Notes: generated from the letters alone by a model not told the origin. DNA of 60,032 bases from JAAXGI01 sp963579625 (GCA_963579625.1 CAUZHN010000005.1:1-60032), one strand, 5' to 3'. Shown: positions 50,400 to 59,079, counted from the stretch's first letter. A program made the numbers and translations.

Positions 50400-51338
50400 C
50401 TCTGGGCAGAGGTTCCTGAGGCTCTCGACGTCAGGGGCTTGAATCTGCGGCTGTCCCTGCTCCGGGTTGGCGACCACCGCCTCGGCCATGAGGGCTCCCT
50501 CCACTCCCGTATGGTCCAGGCCAAGCGCATGTCCTAGTTCGTGAGCGATCACGAGTCGCAGGTGGTTCCGGTTCTCGAACTGGAAAATCCGGATCTCGAC
50601 CTCTCGGGAGAAGGTGAATCGCCCGATACCGCTCCTGGATTCGATGAATTGCCCGGACTGAAATCTCATGATAGGGAACTGCTCCTCAAGCTCTACTCTA
50701 GCCTGATTCGTATCCGTGACTTCCCTATTGAGCTGGTCCGTTGCCTGGTTCATCTGCTCAACCAGGGCATTTACCTCGTCCGAGGCCTCGTTCGCGTAGA
50801 GGCGCGCGGTTTCGATTTCCTCTTCAACTAGCCGAAGCCGCTGAAGCTCGGCGGGGGGGGCACCACCTCTTTGGTTCCAGTACTCCACCATATCCTCGTG
50901 GCTTGCCACACGGGCCTCGAAGCTCATAAGGCGGGCCTCATGGACGATTCTCCGGTTTACTAGTCTCGATTGGGCGGTTTCCACGGCGGCCTCTGTTTCG
51001 GCCATCGCCTCTAAACGTTCTCCGATCAATACCTCACGAGCCTGCCGTTCCTGGGTCGCCTGCTGCCGTTCATCGTAGACGAAGCGAACGGGAATCCCTT
51101 CGGCGGACTCCTGGAATATCAGAACGCGCCCGAGTGCCAATTCCCACAGCATTCCGGCTTGACGAACGGCCCGGGCAGCGTCGTCTTCCGTGATCCCAAA
51201 CCGGGGGTCGACCTCCGCGATCCACCATCGAATCGGAACTTCACATGCGGTGCTGGAGGGCGCTGAAAGGTCCGGGTGGGCGGCGCCCGTAAGACCCATG
51301 AGAAGGATGAGAATTGGGGTCCGGGGCCTGGGCATCAT
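50394..51338 (-). CDS. Matrixin-type zinc metalloprotease with an inserted coiled coil
   Basis: About 314 residues. A signal-like N-terminus (TPILILLMGLTGAAHPDLSA) precedes the start of a matrixin catalytic domain (CEVPIRWWIAEVDPRFGITE, DDAARAVRQAGMLWELAL). The zinc motif VIAHELGHALGLDHT, with the three His and catalytic Glu, comes only ~240 residues later. In between is about 150 residues of heptad-like, Glu/Gln/Arg-rich helix (ATQERQAREVLIGERLEAMA through TDTNQARVELEEQ), which I read as a coiled coil inserted into the protease domain. The Met of the Met-turn may be in GALMAEAVV. It probably cleaves envelope or extracellular proteins. ATG at 51338 (or 51335) is preferred. Confidence 0.8.
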   Translation of the reverse strand: MMPRPRTPILILLMGLTGAAHPDLSAPSSTACEVPIRWWIAEVDPRFGITEDDAARAVRQAGMLWELALGRVLIFQESAEGIPVRFVYDERQQATQERQAREVLIGERLEAMAETEAAVETAQSRLVNRRIVHEARLMSFEARVASHEDMVEYWNQRGGAPPAELQRLRLVEEEIETARLYANEASDEVNALVEQMNQATDQLNREVTDTNQARVELEEQFPIMRFQSGQFIESRSGIGRFTFSREVEIRIFQFENRNHLRLVIAHELGHALGLDHTGVEGALMAEAVVANPEQGQPQIQAPDVESLRNLCPEL

Positions 51339-51594
51339 CACCGTATCCAGTTGTGACGAGTTCAGTAAAAGGATAAGGATCATGGATCCTCACCTGGCCT
51401 GGGGTCACGACCTTACCAAGGTAAGACGAGTGAGGCACAGCAGGGAGGGCTCTGCAGCCCCACCGAAACCGTGCTCTTGCCCGTACCCCATGGACACATG
51501 CGAGGGCTACGGCTTACCCTTCCACTTTGTTGGGCCCTTCACCCTGTTCGTACCGTTGTCGAAAGTGTACGTCGACCCCCATCCTCTTGACCAT

Positions 51595-52407
51595 ATGAGG
51601 GAGACCTTTTTTCGGTTGGCTGCAAGCGGATTTGTCCCCCGCAGCCTGTTTGCGCCCGACCTGCCCGCAACGCCGCCTCCGCTCCCAGTCGGCCGGTCAC
51701 TCAAGCTTGAGATTGTGAGCCACTGCTGGCAGTATGCCTACCTGCTCACTTACCAGCTGTCCTCGCTTGTCCTTCATCCCCCGGCGAAGACCTCGGTCAC
51801 GATGACGGTTTTCTACACTCTCGAAGACGAGTCCACGAAAGCGCTCCTGGAGTTCTTCGGGAGTAAAGATGTACCCCGTGTGCGTTGGAACTGGCAGCCC
51901 CTAGAGAAGAAGGAACTCTTTCGCCGGTCACTCGGAAGGAATCTGGCCGCCCGCGTTACCGAGGCGGATTGGATATGGTTTGCTGATTGTGACCTCGTGT
52001 TTCACGAGGGCGCGATCGATGCGGCGGGAAAGGCGCTCTTGGGTCGGGACGACTTCCTGGTGTTCCCCCGACGTCATCAGATCACCGAGCTTCTGAAGCC
52101 CGCAGATTCTTATCTTCAGGAGGGGCGGAAAGGGCCCCGACTCTTGGACATCGACCCGACCAGCGGTTTCAGTACCGATACCCGTGAGCGTGCAGTCGGG
52201 GCACTACAGATTACCAGGGGAGATGTGGCGCGAGCCGCCGGTTACTGTGGGACGATCGACTTCTACCAGCGTCCGGTCCCCCGGTGGAGGCGGACTCACG
52301 ACGATCGGGTATTCCGATGGCTCCTGGGTACGCAGGGTAACCCCGTGGAGATCCCTGGAATCTACCGGATTCGGCATCGCAGCAAGGGACGGAAAGCTGG
52401 ACGCTAG
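51595..52407 (+). CDS. Putative glycosyltransferase (GT-A-like)
   Basis: About 270 residues from the ATG at 51595; the frame is open further upstream (to 51190) but that part overlaps the divergent matrixin gene and looks non-coding. Features of a GT-A sugar transferase: LKLEIVSHCWQYAYLLTYQL, TVFYTLEDESTKALLEFF and the DxD-like ADWIWFADCDLVFHEGAID. RTHDDRVFRWLLGTQGNPVE near the C-terminus also fits a glycosyltransferase. No ribosome site helps to decide the start. It is convergent with an FkbM methyltransferase (4-bp overlap); the pair may decorate a surface glycan. Family assignment by eye is weak. Confidence 0.65.
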   Translation: MRETFFRLAASGFVPRSLFAPDLPATPPPLPVGRSLKLEIVSHCWQYAYLLTYQLSSLVLHPPAKTSVTMTVFYTLEDESTKALLEFFGSKDVPRVRWNWQPLEKKELFRRSLGRNLAARVTEADWIWFADCDLVFHEGAIDAAGKALLGRDDFLVFPRRHQITELLKPADSYLQEGRKGPRLLDIDPTSGFSTDTRERAVGALQITRGDVARAAGYCGTIDFYQRPVPRWRRTHDDRVFRWLLGTQGNPVEIPGIYRIRHRSKGRKAGR

Positions 52408-53150
52408 CGATAATGACAGTGTCGGCTTTGTCCCCGCTCGAACTCCCAGGCCAGCGCGTATCCATGCTTCGCGAGCCATTCCCTGATCGGGGTACCGTCG
52501 GGCATCAAGTCCCGGTCCCCTTTGTCATGTAATTCCATGAAGATCTCTCTTGGCCCGTGCCCATGGTCTCGCAGAAGTGATGTCATTCCTGCAAGGACGC
52601 GGCCCTCGGCGCCTTCGACGTCGATCTTCACGAGGTCCGGCGGCTTCCCCACCGAAGCCGCGAAGGCGGACGCCGTTTCGGCGCGAACCCGGATCGAGCC
52701 AGTTGAGCCCTCGGGCACTACTGTTGAGTGCCGTCCCTCGCCCGGGCCCCCACGGATAAAGAGCTCCAGCTCACCCGCCCTCTCGGCCAGTGCTACCTGG
52801 TGTGCAGAAATGCGCTCCGTGAGTCCGTTCTCTACGATGTTTCTCTGGAGTTGGTCGAAGTTCCTGGGCTCCGGCTCGAAGCAGTGCACGTGCGATGCCC
52901 GACCCTCGGAATGTCGGGCGAGAAGGAGGCCAATCAGTCCGATATTTGCCCCGATATCATAAACCACGTCTTCGTTGGAAAGAAACTTGAACATCCTCTC
53001 GACGAGAGCGGCTTCCTTTGAGATGGAGCGTACCCTGCGGATCTCGCGCCGTGCTTCTATCGCAAGGCGAAGGGGAGTCCCGAGAAGGTCGACCTCGAGA
53101 ACCGTCTCTCGGCCTAGGATTTTGTTGACTATCAGCCGCAGACTATCCAT
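52404..53150 (-). CDS. FkbM family methyltransferase (second copy)
   Basis: 248 residues. The SAM site is VVYDIGANIGLIGLLLARHS near residue 62, followed by VHCFEPEPRNFDQLQRNIVE and the FkbM signature PDLVKIDVEGAEGRVLAGM. REIFMELHDKGD and the C-terminal region complete the fold. FkbM enzymes methylate hydroxyls of sugars or other small molecules. The gene sits beside the putative glycosyltransferase, in keeping with glycan methylation. It shares family but little detailed sequence with the FkbM gene at 7546-8310. Confidence 0.88.
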   Translation of the reverse strand: MDSLRLIVNKILGRETVLEVDLLGTPLRLAIEARREIRRVRSISKEAALVERMFKFLSNEDVVYDIGANIGLIGLLLARHSEGRASHVHCFEPEPRNFDQLQRNIVENGLTERISAHQVALAERAGELELFIRGGPGEGRHSTVVPEGSTGSIRVRAETASAFAASVGKPPDLVKIDVEGAEGRVLAGMTSLLRDHGHGPREIFMELHDKGDRDLMPDGTPIREWLAKHGYALAWEFERGQSRHCHYR

Positions 53151-53665
53151 ACGGCGAGGAGGGTAGCGGCTTCCAAGATGGGGCGAAAGCGTACGGTGGC
53201 TGGCCGTGACTCGCCTCTGCCTTGACTATGCGGCTGCGCTGTGTGACGCTGACACTAAGCGGAACGCTGCCACTAGTGATGCAGTCTTGTTCCCGCCGTT
53301 GTGTGATCGACGATCACAGGGAAGAAGCCATGTCATTTAGCTTTAGACGAGGACTTAGCCGAGTGCTCGCCCGCTTTGGACTCGCCTTATTGAGGCGTGG
53401 TAGCCATATCTAATTTGGGAGGGTTAAGGACGCGTGGCGCAAGTGGCTGAAGCGGGAACTCACCTGATGGAAAATGGGGGCGGTCAATTAGTCCTCGCGA
53501 CTATCAAGGCACAGTGCAGCCTTGAAAACTGGTATGTAGCACCATTGAGTGCGTACGCGTGAAAGTGCTTGAATTTCAGGTCGAATATGCGATTCGAGAT
53601 ATCCGAAGTTGCACGAATCCAACCCTATATCAGTTGTCAGTGCAGTGACGAGGAGGAGGTGTGAG
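53151..53665. other. Gap with one possible small peptide gene
   Basis: This 515-bp stretch between the FkbM gene and the glutaminyl cyclase has no full-length gene. It holds the possible 27-codon gene at 53330-53413 (listed separately) and, near 53658, the strong ribosome site of the next gene. A TGGCTGAAGCG string near 53446 resembles part of a tRNA D arm, but no cloverleaf forms. Confidence 0.4.
53330..53413 (+). CDS. Possible 27-residue cationic amphipathic peptide
   Basis: ATG at 53330 follows AGGGAAGAAGCC, a good ribosome site, and the frame ends in TAA at 53413. The product, MSFSFRRGLSRVLARFGLAL and LRRGSHI, would form an amphipathic helix with Arg on one face and Leu/Phe/Val/Ala on the other, and a net positive charge. 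Such peptides can be type I toxins, membrane regulators or chance reading frames. No antisense RNA or antitoxin is evident. Low certainty. Confidence 0.3.
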   Translation: MSFSFRRGLSRVLARFGLALLRRGSHI

Positions 53666-54427
53666 GTGAAGGTGTCCCGGTACCTGAGTATCGCTTCCCT
53701 GGTGGGCCTTGCAGCGTGTGGACAGGCCGCTGGGAGTCAGATTCCCGAGGTCGTTCGGGTACTCCCGCACGACTTTGGGGCATCCACTCAGGGGCTGCTG
53801 CTTCACGATGGCACATTCTATGAGAGTACAGGTCAGTATGGTGAGTCGACTCTCCGTGCAGTGGATGTCGAGACCGGGGAGGTCCTGCGGATGCTCGAGA
53901 TCTCACAGGAGTATTTCGGAGAAGGCCTCGCGCTTGTTGGGAATGAACTGATCCAGCTCACCTGGCAGGAGAATGTCGCCTTCGCTTACGACCTGGAGAG
54001 CTTCGACCTGGTCCGAGAGATTGAATACGAGGGGGAGGGGTGGGGTCTGTGCTACGATGGGGAGTCACTCTTCATGTCGAACGGGAGCGCGATCCTGCAT
54101 CGCCGAGATCCGAATTCCTTCGAGATCCTCGAGAGTTTGGAGGTTACGCTCAATGGGTCCCCTGTGCGGAACCTGAACGAACTGGAATGCGTGGGAGAAG
54201 CGGTTTACGCCAACGTGTATCAGACCGACCGCATTCTGCAGATCAACAAGATCAATGGACACGTTCTGACGGAGTTCGACGGATCGGTTCTTGAGCCAGT
54301 GGGTGGACGACCGCAGAATGTTCGCGCAGTTCTGAACGGGATCGCCTTCAATCCCGAAGCCGGCACCTTCTATCTGACGGGAAAACTCTGGCCTTCGATG
54401 TTCGAAGTTAAATTATCGCCCGAGTGA
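53666..54427 (+). CDS. Glutaminyl-peptide cyclotransferase (beta-propeller type), lipoprotein
   Basis: About 253 residues. A signal with lipobox (IASLVGLAAC) leads to a five-bladed propeller of the plant/bacterial glutamine cyclotransferase family: FGASTQGLLLHDGTFYESTG and QYGESTLRAVDVETGEVLR at the front. YEGEGWGLCYDGESLFMSNG and LNELECVGEAVYANVYQTDR lie in the middle, and NGIAFNPEAGTFYLTGKLWP at the end. The family converts N-terminal Gln to pyroglutamate on exported proteins. GTG at 53666 is chosen, behind the strong GAGGAGGAGG site. Monocistronic. The gap after it (54428-54617) shows nothing. Confidence 0.9.
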   Translation: MKVSRYLSIASLVGLAACGQAAGSQIPEVVRVLPHDFGASTQGLLLHDGTFYESTGQYGESTLRAVDVETGEVLRMLEISQEYFGEGLALVGNELIQLTWQENVAFAYDLESFDLVREIEYEGEGWGLCYDGESLFMSNGSAILHRRDPNSFEILESLEVTLNGSPVRNLNELECVGEAVYANVYQTDRILQINKINGHVLTEFDGSVLEPVGGRPQNVRAVLNGIAFNPEAGTFYLTGKLWPSMFEVKLSPE

Positions 54428-54617
54428 ACGCTTGGTTGGTCGCTCTACAGGCTTTTCCAACCCGTGGAGGACTCGCGTATCATCCGCTGTAGGGGTACCT
54501 CCCTGTCACATCATAAACTCAGATGAGCAGTCGTTCACTCTCGATGTTCTTCACGAGAGTATTTGGGACTGTTGAGGTAGACATTGACGTGCTTGCCATA
54601 GCGACCGCTGAGCGCAA

Positions 54618-55076
54618 TCAGAGGGGCGGGAGATCAGCGCACCCGATCGCACTCTGATCCTGCGCGTCGTGGAGTTGGACGAAGTAGGAGCCCTCAGCAG
54701 GAAGATCCAACGCTGAGAAGGTTGTCCTTGACTGACCCTCACCGCCCTCCTGTCCCTCAACAGAGGTGAGCGGCACCACTACGGTGCCGCCCTCGGCGCA
54801 GGATCCGGCATGGATATGGACAGGATAGTCTCCGGGGCCCCGGTGAGTATCTATTGACACGACAGTAGAGTAGGATCCTTCGTTCAGTGTTAGAGAGACG
54901 GCTCCCTCAGTGGCCGACCCTCCAACCGCAGCGAGTTCTACCCTGATCTCAGAGGCTTCGGCGGAACTGTCCGTTCCTTCCCCACCGGCCCCGGATCCTG
55001 AGGTGGTGTCTCCTCCGCACGAGGCGACGATAAAAACTGGAAGTGCGGTCAGCGCGAAAGCTTTGCTGAGATGCAT
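54618..55076 (-). CDS. Lipoprotein, CHRD/SOD-like fold (paralogue of 14288-14800)
   Basis: 152 residues. Lipoprotein signal (LPVFIVASC), a Gly/Ser/Glu-rich linker, then a beta-rich domain: VSLTLNEGSYSTVVSIDTHR, YPVHIHAGSCAEGGTVVVPL and SYFVQLHDAQDQSAIGCADL. HIHxGxCxxGG, FVQxH and IxCxDL are shared with the lipoprotein at 14288-14800, giving the same order and spacing, so the two are paralogues. The His and Cys placement suggests a CHRD or Cu/Zn-SOD-like fold with a disulfide; metal binding is not shown. ATG at 55076 rather than the TTG at 55094. Confidence 0.7.
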   Translation of the reverse strand: MHLSKAFALTALPVFIVASCGGDTTSGSGAGGEGTDSSAEASEIRVELAAVGGSATEGAVSLTLNEGSYSTVVSIDTHRGPGDYPVHIHAGSCAEGGTVVVPLTSVEGQEGGEGQSRTTFSALDLPAEGSYFVQLHDAQDQSAIGCADLPPL

Positions 55077-55230
55077 CGTCACGATTGTCTCCAAGAGTGG
55101 AAGTTCGGGTTCCGGTTCGGCTTTTTCGCGCTCACAATATAGGCGTTTTTGGAAATCGTTGCAGGAGTCACCTGGCCACTAATTCATCACTGGCCAACTG
55201 TTTTGTTGATCTGACCTGATCGGATAGGAG

Positions 55231-55827
55231 CTAGGTAGTCTCAGGGTCACCCGCGATGAGTGCTTGGAAGTCCTCCGGGGTATCGACTTCCAACGGCGGG
55301 GGAAGATCGACCGCGGCCGGAACAACCCACTCCGGGTGGCGGGCTAAGACTGGACCTGCCCCTCGGTCGCCAGATGAGCTGGAGATCTTCCCCCAGATGG
55401 ACCGGTCGAGCATGACCGGGTGACCGGGGTCCCCCCTATACTCGGCTCGCACAACCGGACCACCGGTCTCGGCGTATAGACTGAACACGGCCACGATCAC
55501 TTCAGTGCGCAGATCAGGCTGATCCCCCAAGAAGATCATCGCTGCTCGGGTCTTGGGTGACGCGGAGTCGAGCCCCAGGCGAAGTGATGATGCGTGGCCA
55601 GATTCATACGACGTATTCACAACGATGCGTGCGTGACCAGGAAGCTCAATCGCTTCCGTGATCTCGGGGGCGGAATATCCCAGCACCACCAGAAGCTCGT
55701 TCAACCCTGCCGTCCCGGCCCGATCAATGACATGCTGAAGTAGGGGGCGACCGCGGTAGGACAAGAGCTGCTTCGGGCTACCCATCCGGGATGATGTCCC
55801 TGCCGCCAGAACGATCCCAGAAATCAT
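55231..55827 (-). CDS. mocA: MocA-type molybdenum cofactor nucleotidyltransferase
   Basis: A 198-residue MobA-like NTP transferase: GIVLAAGTSSRMGSPKQLLS (nucleotide loop and Lys), MIFLGDQPDLRT (metal-binding Asp) and GDPGHPVMLDRSIW near residue 130. These are typical of MocA and related enzymes that add CMP to molybdopterin for xanthine-dehydrogenase-type enzymes. A MobA (GMP) role is less likely because of the GDQPD motif and the neighbouring XdhC genes. It ends the minus-strand operon moaA, xdhC-N, xdhC-C, molybdopterin-binding gene, mocA; 12 bases separate it from the upstream gene. Confidence 0.82.
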   Translation of the reverse strand: MISGIVLAAGTSSRMGSPKQLLSYRGRPLLQHVIDRAGTAGLNELLVVLGYSAPEITEAIELPGHARIVVNTSYESGHASSLRLGLDSASPKTRAAMIFLGDQPDLRTEVIVAVFSLYAETGGPVVRAEYRGDPGHPVMLDRSIWGKISSSSGDRGAGPVLARHPEWVVPAAVDLPPPLEVDTPEDFQALIAGDPETT

Positions 55828-55839
55828 CGCCCTATCTCC

Positions 55840-56826
55840 TCATCCGCGTCGCGGATCAGACAACAGGCCACCATGCCCTAGCTCGCGGAGATCGATTCCG
55901 GACAGTCGCTCGCCGGCCAGGAGCCGGGGGACGACCAAGTCGAAACCGTCTGGAGAAGTGCCACGGACGCACCCCGGGGCACCCACCACCGGGGTCTCGT
56001 GAAGATAGCCGAGGAGGAGGAGTTGCCCGGGATCCATGGGGAGGCCCAGCTGTTCGATTCGACCCCCAGCCAGACGAAGTCCGCGGGGGATCACATCATT
56101 GAGGTCCATGATGGCAGTTTCTCCCGCTACAACGATCATCCCAACTTCTTTGGTTACTTGGCGCTGGAGGGCATCCGAGAGTGACTCTTCGTCTGTGTGA
56201 GTGAACGTCACCTCCGAGATGAAGCATCCGAGGGCCTCAATCCGCTTGCGAATCGCATCGCCAAGTCCTTCCCCGAGGACAGCCCACGCGCCGGGTCCAC
56301 CTACGAGAACGATGGCAACTGCCTGTCGGTCGATCGCTAGCACCGAAACGATTCCCTCACTAACGGACAGAGCCTCGGCACTCGCAACGGATTCTTGAGG
56401 GATGGCATAGGGGATGACCTTTACGGTAGCTACCCGCTCTCCGGGACGTACCACCCTGTGGGTGGGAAGGGTCGCGACCGTAACACCCTCGGTCTCATTC
56501 AGGTGAAGCAGCGATTCAACGTCGACCCGAACCACGCCAAGTTCCGTAGCCGTGACGTTTACTCGTCCCATATGGGCTGCCGACCGTTCAACGCCCTTAC
56601 CGGCGGCGGTCCGGGCGATCCGTTCCGCCGCTTCGTTTTCATGGGCATCACCTTCGTCGAGGTGAGCCACGAAAACGGTTTCATAACCGATTTCCTTTAA
56701 CAGCTTGAGGGCAGGAGGGTCCAGCGGTCGACCTTTGCGAAGGATTCTACGGCCATTCTTGTCACTCACGTTCTGGGCGAGGATCTGTCCCTCGGATTCC
56801 TCCAAGGATACGGGGCCGAATCTCAT
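55840..56826 (-). CDS. Molybdopterin-binding (MoeA/MogA-fold) protein
   Basis: 328 residues. The N-terminal part (GQILAQNVSDKNGRRILRKG, LLKEIGYETVFVAHLDEGD) is MoeA-like. The C-terminal part holds a molybdopterin-binding fold: IRKRIEALGCFISEVTFTHT, MIVVAGETAIMDLNDVIPRG and VGAPGCVRGTSPDGFDLVVP. Proteins of this type often lie beside or fused to MocA and act in late cofactor maturation for xanthine-dehydrogenase-like enzymes. The exact step is not established for this one. ATG at 56826 overlaps the XdhC gene by 4 bases. Confidence 0.8.
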   Translation of the reverse strand: MRFGPVSLEESEGQILAQNVSDKNGRRILRKGRPLDPPALKLLKEIGYETVFVAHLDEGDAHENEAAERIARTAAGKGVERSAAHMGRVNVTATELGVVRVDVESLLHLNETEGVTVATLPTHRVVRPGERVATVKVIPYAIPQESVASAEALSVSEGIVSVLAIDRQAVAIVLVGGPGAWAVLGEGLGDAIRKRIEALGCFISEVTFTHTDEESLSDALQRQVTKEVGMIVVAGETAIMDLNDVIPRGLRLAGGRIEQLGLPMDPGQLLLLGYLHETPVVGAPGCVRGTSPDGFDLVVPRLLAGERLSGIDLRELGHGGLLSDPRRG

Positions 56827-57560
56827 TCTGGGAGAGACCTTACTCGATTTCGGACGGCGACCATCTCCGCAAGAGTCGCGAGGGCGATCTCCTGCGGAGA
56901 GCTGGCGCCGATCTTGAGCCCTATGGGAGAGTGAATTCTCATGAGGTCGGCCTCGCTGACACCTGCCTTGCGGAGCGCCTTCAGACGGCGAGCATGTGTT
57001 TTCTTGGACCCGAGCGCCCCGACATATGGTGCAGGACTCTGGAGCGCTGCCTGGAGGGCAGGATTGTCTAGCTTTGCGTCATGGGTAACTACGACCACAA
57101 AGCTGAACTCGTCCAGTCTTAGCTGCGGCAGGATTTCGTTGGGCCACCCGAGGATGAGTTCGTCGACATCCGGGAACCGCTCTGGCGTAGCGAACCGCTC
57201 CCGTGCGTCACATACGATGACTCTGAAACCTAGTTTTTTCGCTAGCTGGCCCAGGGTGATTGCTATGTGGACAGCCCCCACGATAACGAGTCTCGGAGGG
57301 GGTATGTGCACCGCTACGAAGATCCTGGCTCCGTTCACTTCGAGGGACGCGGACTTCCGGGAGGGGAACAACTCATTCGTGAATAGTAGGATCGCAGCAT
57401 CGACCTCGGGGTCTCCGAAACTTCCCTCAACGACCCCCGAAGGGTCTAGGAGCATCTTCGATCCAACGTTGCCAGCCCCTTCGATCAACGTCGCAAGAGC
57501 CACCGGGAGATCCCCTTGGACTCGCGCCAGGAAGCCCTGGAGGATCGCGCCAGAACTCAC
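56823..57560 (-). CDS. XdhC family protein (CoxI-like plus Rossmann C-terminal domain)
   Basis: 245 residues. A degenerate XdhC_CoxI-type N-terminal domain (ALATLIEGAGNVGSKMLLDP, without the Cys of GGCVE seen in its neighbour) is followed by the XdhC C-terminal Rossmann domain: RLVIVGAVHIAITLGQLAKK, FSFVVVVTHDAKLDNPALQA, VGALGSKKTHARRLKAL and the tail GLKIGASSPQEIALATLAEM. XdhC binds the molybdenum cofactor, protects it during sulfuration and inserts it into xanthine-dehydrogenase-type enzymes. GTG at 57560 overlaps the upstream stop (GTGA). The Rossmann motif has Val in place of the second Gly (GAVHIA). Confidence 0.85.
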   Translation of the reverse strand: MSSGAILQGFLARVQGDLPVALATLIEGAGNVGSKMLLDPSGVVEGSFGDPEVDAAILLFTNELFPSRKSASLEVNGARIFVAVHIPPPRLVIVGAVHIAITLGQLAKKLGFRVIVCDARERFATPERFPDVDELILGWPNEILPQLRLDEFSFVVVVTHDAKLDNPALQAALQSPAPYVGALGSKKTHARRLKALRKAGVSEADLMRIHSPIGLKIGASSPQEIALATLAEMVAVRNRVRSLPE

Positions 57561-57871
57561 CAGACCAGGGGCTCCACGAAGACCTCGATCGTGCCCCCAC
57601 ACGACAGCCCTACAGCCCATGCTTCCTCATCGGCAATCCCGAAGGTGAGAAGACGCGGCTCTCCAGTTCGGAGTACCTCCAGAGCCTCCTCGGAAACGGC
57701 CCCCTCAACGCAGCCGCCACTCACTGAACCCACCATCTTATGGCTGGCGGTGATGGCCATTTTTGCCCCGACTGGCCTGGGTGAGGAGCCCACAGTTCTC
57801 ACTACGGTTGCAAGGGCGATCTCCTCCCCGTCAGCGTGCCAGGCCTCGAGTGTAGGGAGAATGTCCTTCAT
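57557..57871 (-). CDS. XdhC/CoxI N-terminal-domain protein
   Basis: A 104-residue single-domain protein: EEIALATVVRTVGSSPRPVG, VGSVSGGCVEGAVSEEALEV and VGLSCGGTIEVFVEPL. The two conserved Cys (in GGCVE and LSCGG) are those implicated in cofactor sulfur or molybdenum handling in XdhC. The Rossmann part is encoded separately downstream, so the two halves are split here. ATG at 57871 overlaps the moaA stop (ATGA); the frame extends to 57958 but only inside moaA. Confidence 0.85.
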   Translation of the reverse strand: MKDILPTLEAWHADGEEIALATVVRTVGSSPRPVGAKMAITASHKMVGSVSGGCVEGAVSEEALEVLRTGEPRLLTFGIADEEAWAVGLSCGGTIEVFVEPLVW

Positions 57872-58884
57872 CCGCCGATCCTGGACATCTCGACCCTGGG
57901 AAGATCGATAGTGGCCAGACTTCGCAGCTCTGAGTAACGGTCCGTGCGTGCGCCCCAAATGACTTCGAGTTGTGCGGCGATTTCCGTATCCGATGCTTCC
58001 CCACGAAGGAGGGACTTCAAATCGTGCCCCTGTCGGGCGAACAGACAGGTATAGAATTCACCATCCGCTGTGAGACGAGCCCTGTTGCAGCTGGAACAGA
58101 ACGGCTGACTGACCGAGGCGATGATCCCGATCTCACCCCCACCGTCCTGGTAGCGGTATCGGTTCGCCACCTCTCCCCGGTAGTTGGGCTCTAGTGGCTC
58201 CAGTGGCCAGCGCGAGTGGATCCTGTCACGGATCTCTCGGGCCGGTACGACGTCCTCAAGCCTCCAACTGTTCGAGTTCCCAACATCCATAAACTCTATG
58301 AACCTGAGGATGTGGCCTGTGCCCCGGAAGTGTTCAGACATCTTCAGGATTTGATCTTCGTTGACGTCTCGCATCACCACCATGTTCACCTTGACGGGGC
58401 TGAGACCGACCGACTGGGCTGCGGCGATCCCCTCCAAGACCGTGTCGACCGGAATCTGAACATCACTCATCGCTCTGAACACCTCATCATCGAGGGCATC
58501 CATGCTGACTGTGACCCGGGCCAGTCCCGCTTCCTTGAGCGCTGCCGCCTTCCCGGGTAGAAGCGAGGCATTCGTTGTCATAGTAAGGTCTCTCAGGCCG
58601 TCCAGTCCTGCCAACATCGCGACAAGCTTTTCCACCTCACGGCGAAGTAATGGCTCCCCTCCCGTGAGGCGAATCTTATTTACTCCTGCTGCTACGAAGA
58701 GTCCGGCTAGGCGATGGATCTCCTCGAAACTCAGCACCTCTTGTCGGGATAAGAACTGGAAGTGGGGCCCGAACACCTCACGAGGCATACAGTAGCCGCA
58801 CCGGAAGTTGCAGCGATCCGTCACGGAGATTCGCAGGTCCCGGAGGGGGCGACCCATGGTATCAGTAAGGGTCTGGCTTCTCAT
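57868..58884 (-). CDS. moaA: GTP 3',8-cyclase (MoaA)
   Basis: A 338-residue radical SAM enzyme that, with MoaC, converts GTP to cPMP, the first molybdenum-cofactor step. The N-terminal cluster is DRCNFRCGYCMPREVFG and KIRLTGGEPLLRREVEKL binds SAM. The C-terminal cluster and GTP site is FCSSCNRARLTADGEFYTCL. The protein ends in the Gly-Gly tail (SRIGG) required by MoaA enzymes. It leads the minus-strand cofactor operon. moaC is not in the window. Confidence 0.95.
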   Translation of the reverse strand: MRSQTLTDTMGRPLRDLRISVTDRCNFRCGYCMPREVFGPHFQFLSRQEVLSFEEIHRLAGLFVAAGVNKIRLTGGEPLLRREVEKLVAMLAGLDGLRDLTMTTNASLLPGKAAALKEAGLARVTVSMDALDDEVFRAMSDVQIPVDTVLEGIAAAQSVGLSPVKVNMVVMRDVNEDQILKMSEHFRGTGHILRFIEFMDVGNSNSWRLEDVVPAREIRDRIHSRWPLEPLEPNYRGEVANRYRYQDGGGEIGIIASVSQPFCSSCNRARLTADGEFYTCLFARQGHDLKSLLRGEASDTEIAAQLEVIWGARTDRYSELRSLATIDLPRVEMSRIGG

Positions 58885-59079
58885 CGGAGAACGTATCTCT
58901 CCCTCAGGTAGTGGGCGTGTGGTCCTCTAGGGAATCCGATGTGGTTGCCATCTGTGTCGGGCACCTTGGTTCTACCGGGGCTCTCGATCAGGGTAGCTAT
59001 AATGTTAATGTTATCGTCTGGTGTGGAGAGCGTACACCACGTCGAACAGGGGGAGTTCCCTGGCAGGGGGCTGCGAAGC

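Noticed and set aside
53440..53520. tRNA-like stretch (TGGCTGAAGCG...) before the glutaminyl cyclase
   Set aside because: Neither a closed acceptor stem nor a T arm with GGTTCRA can be drawn.
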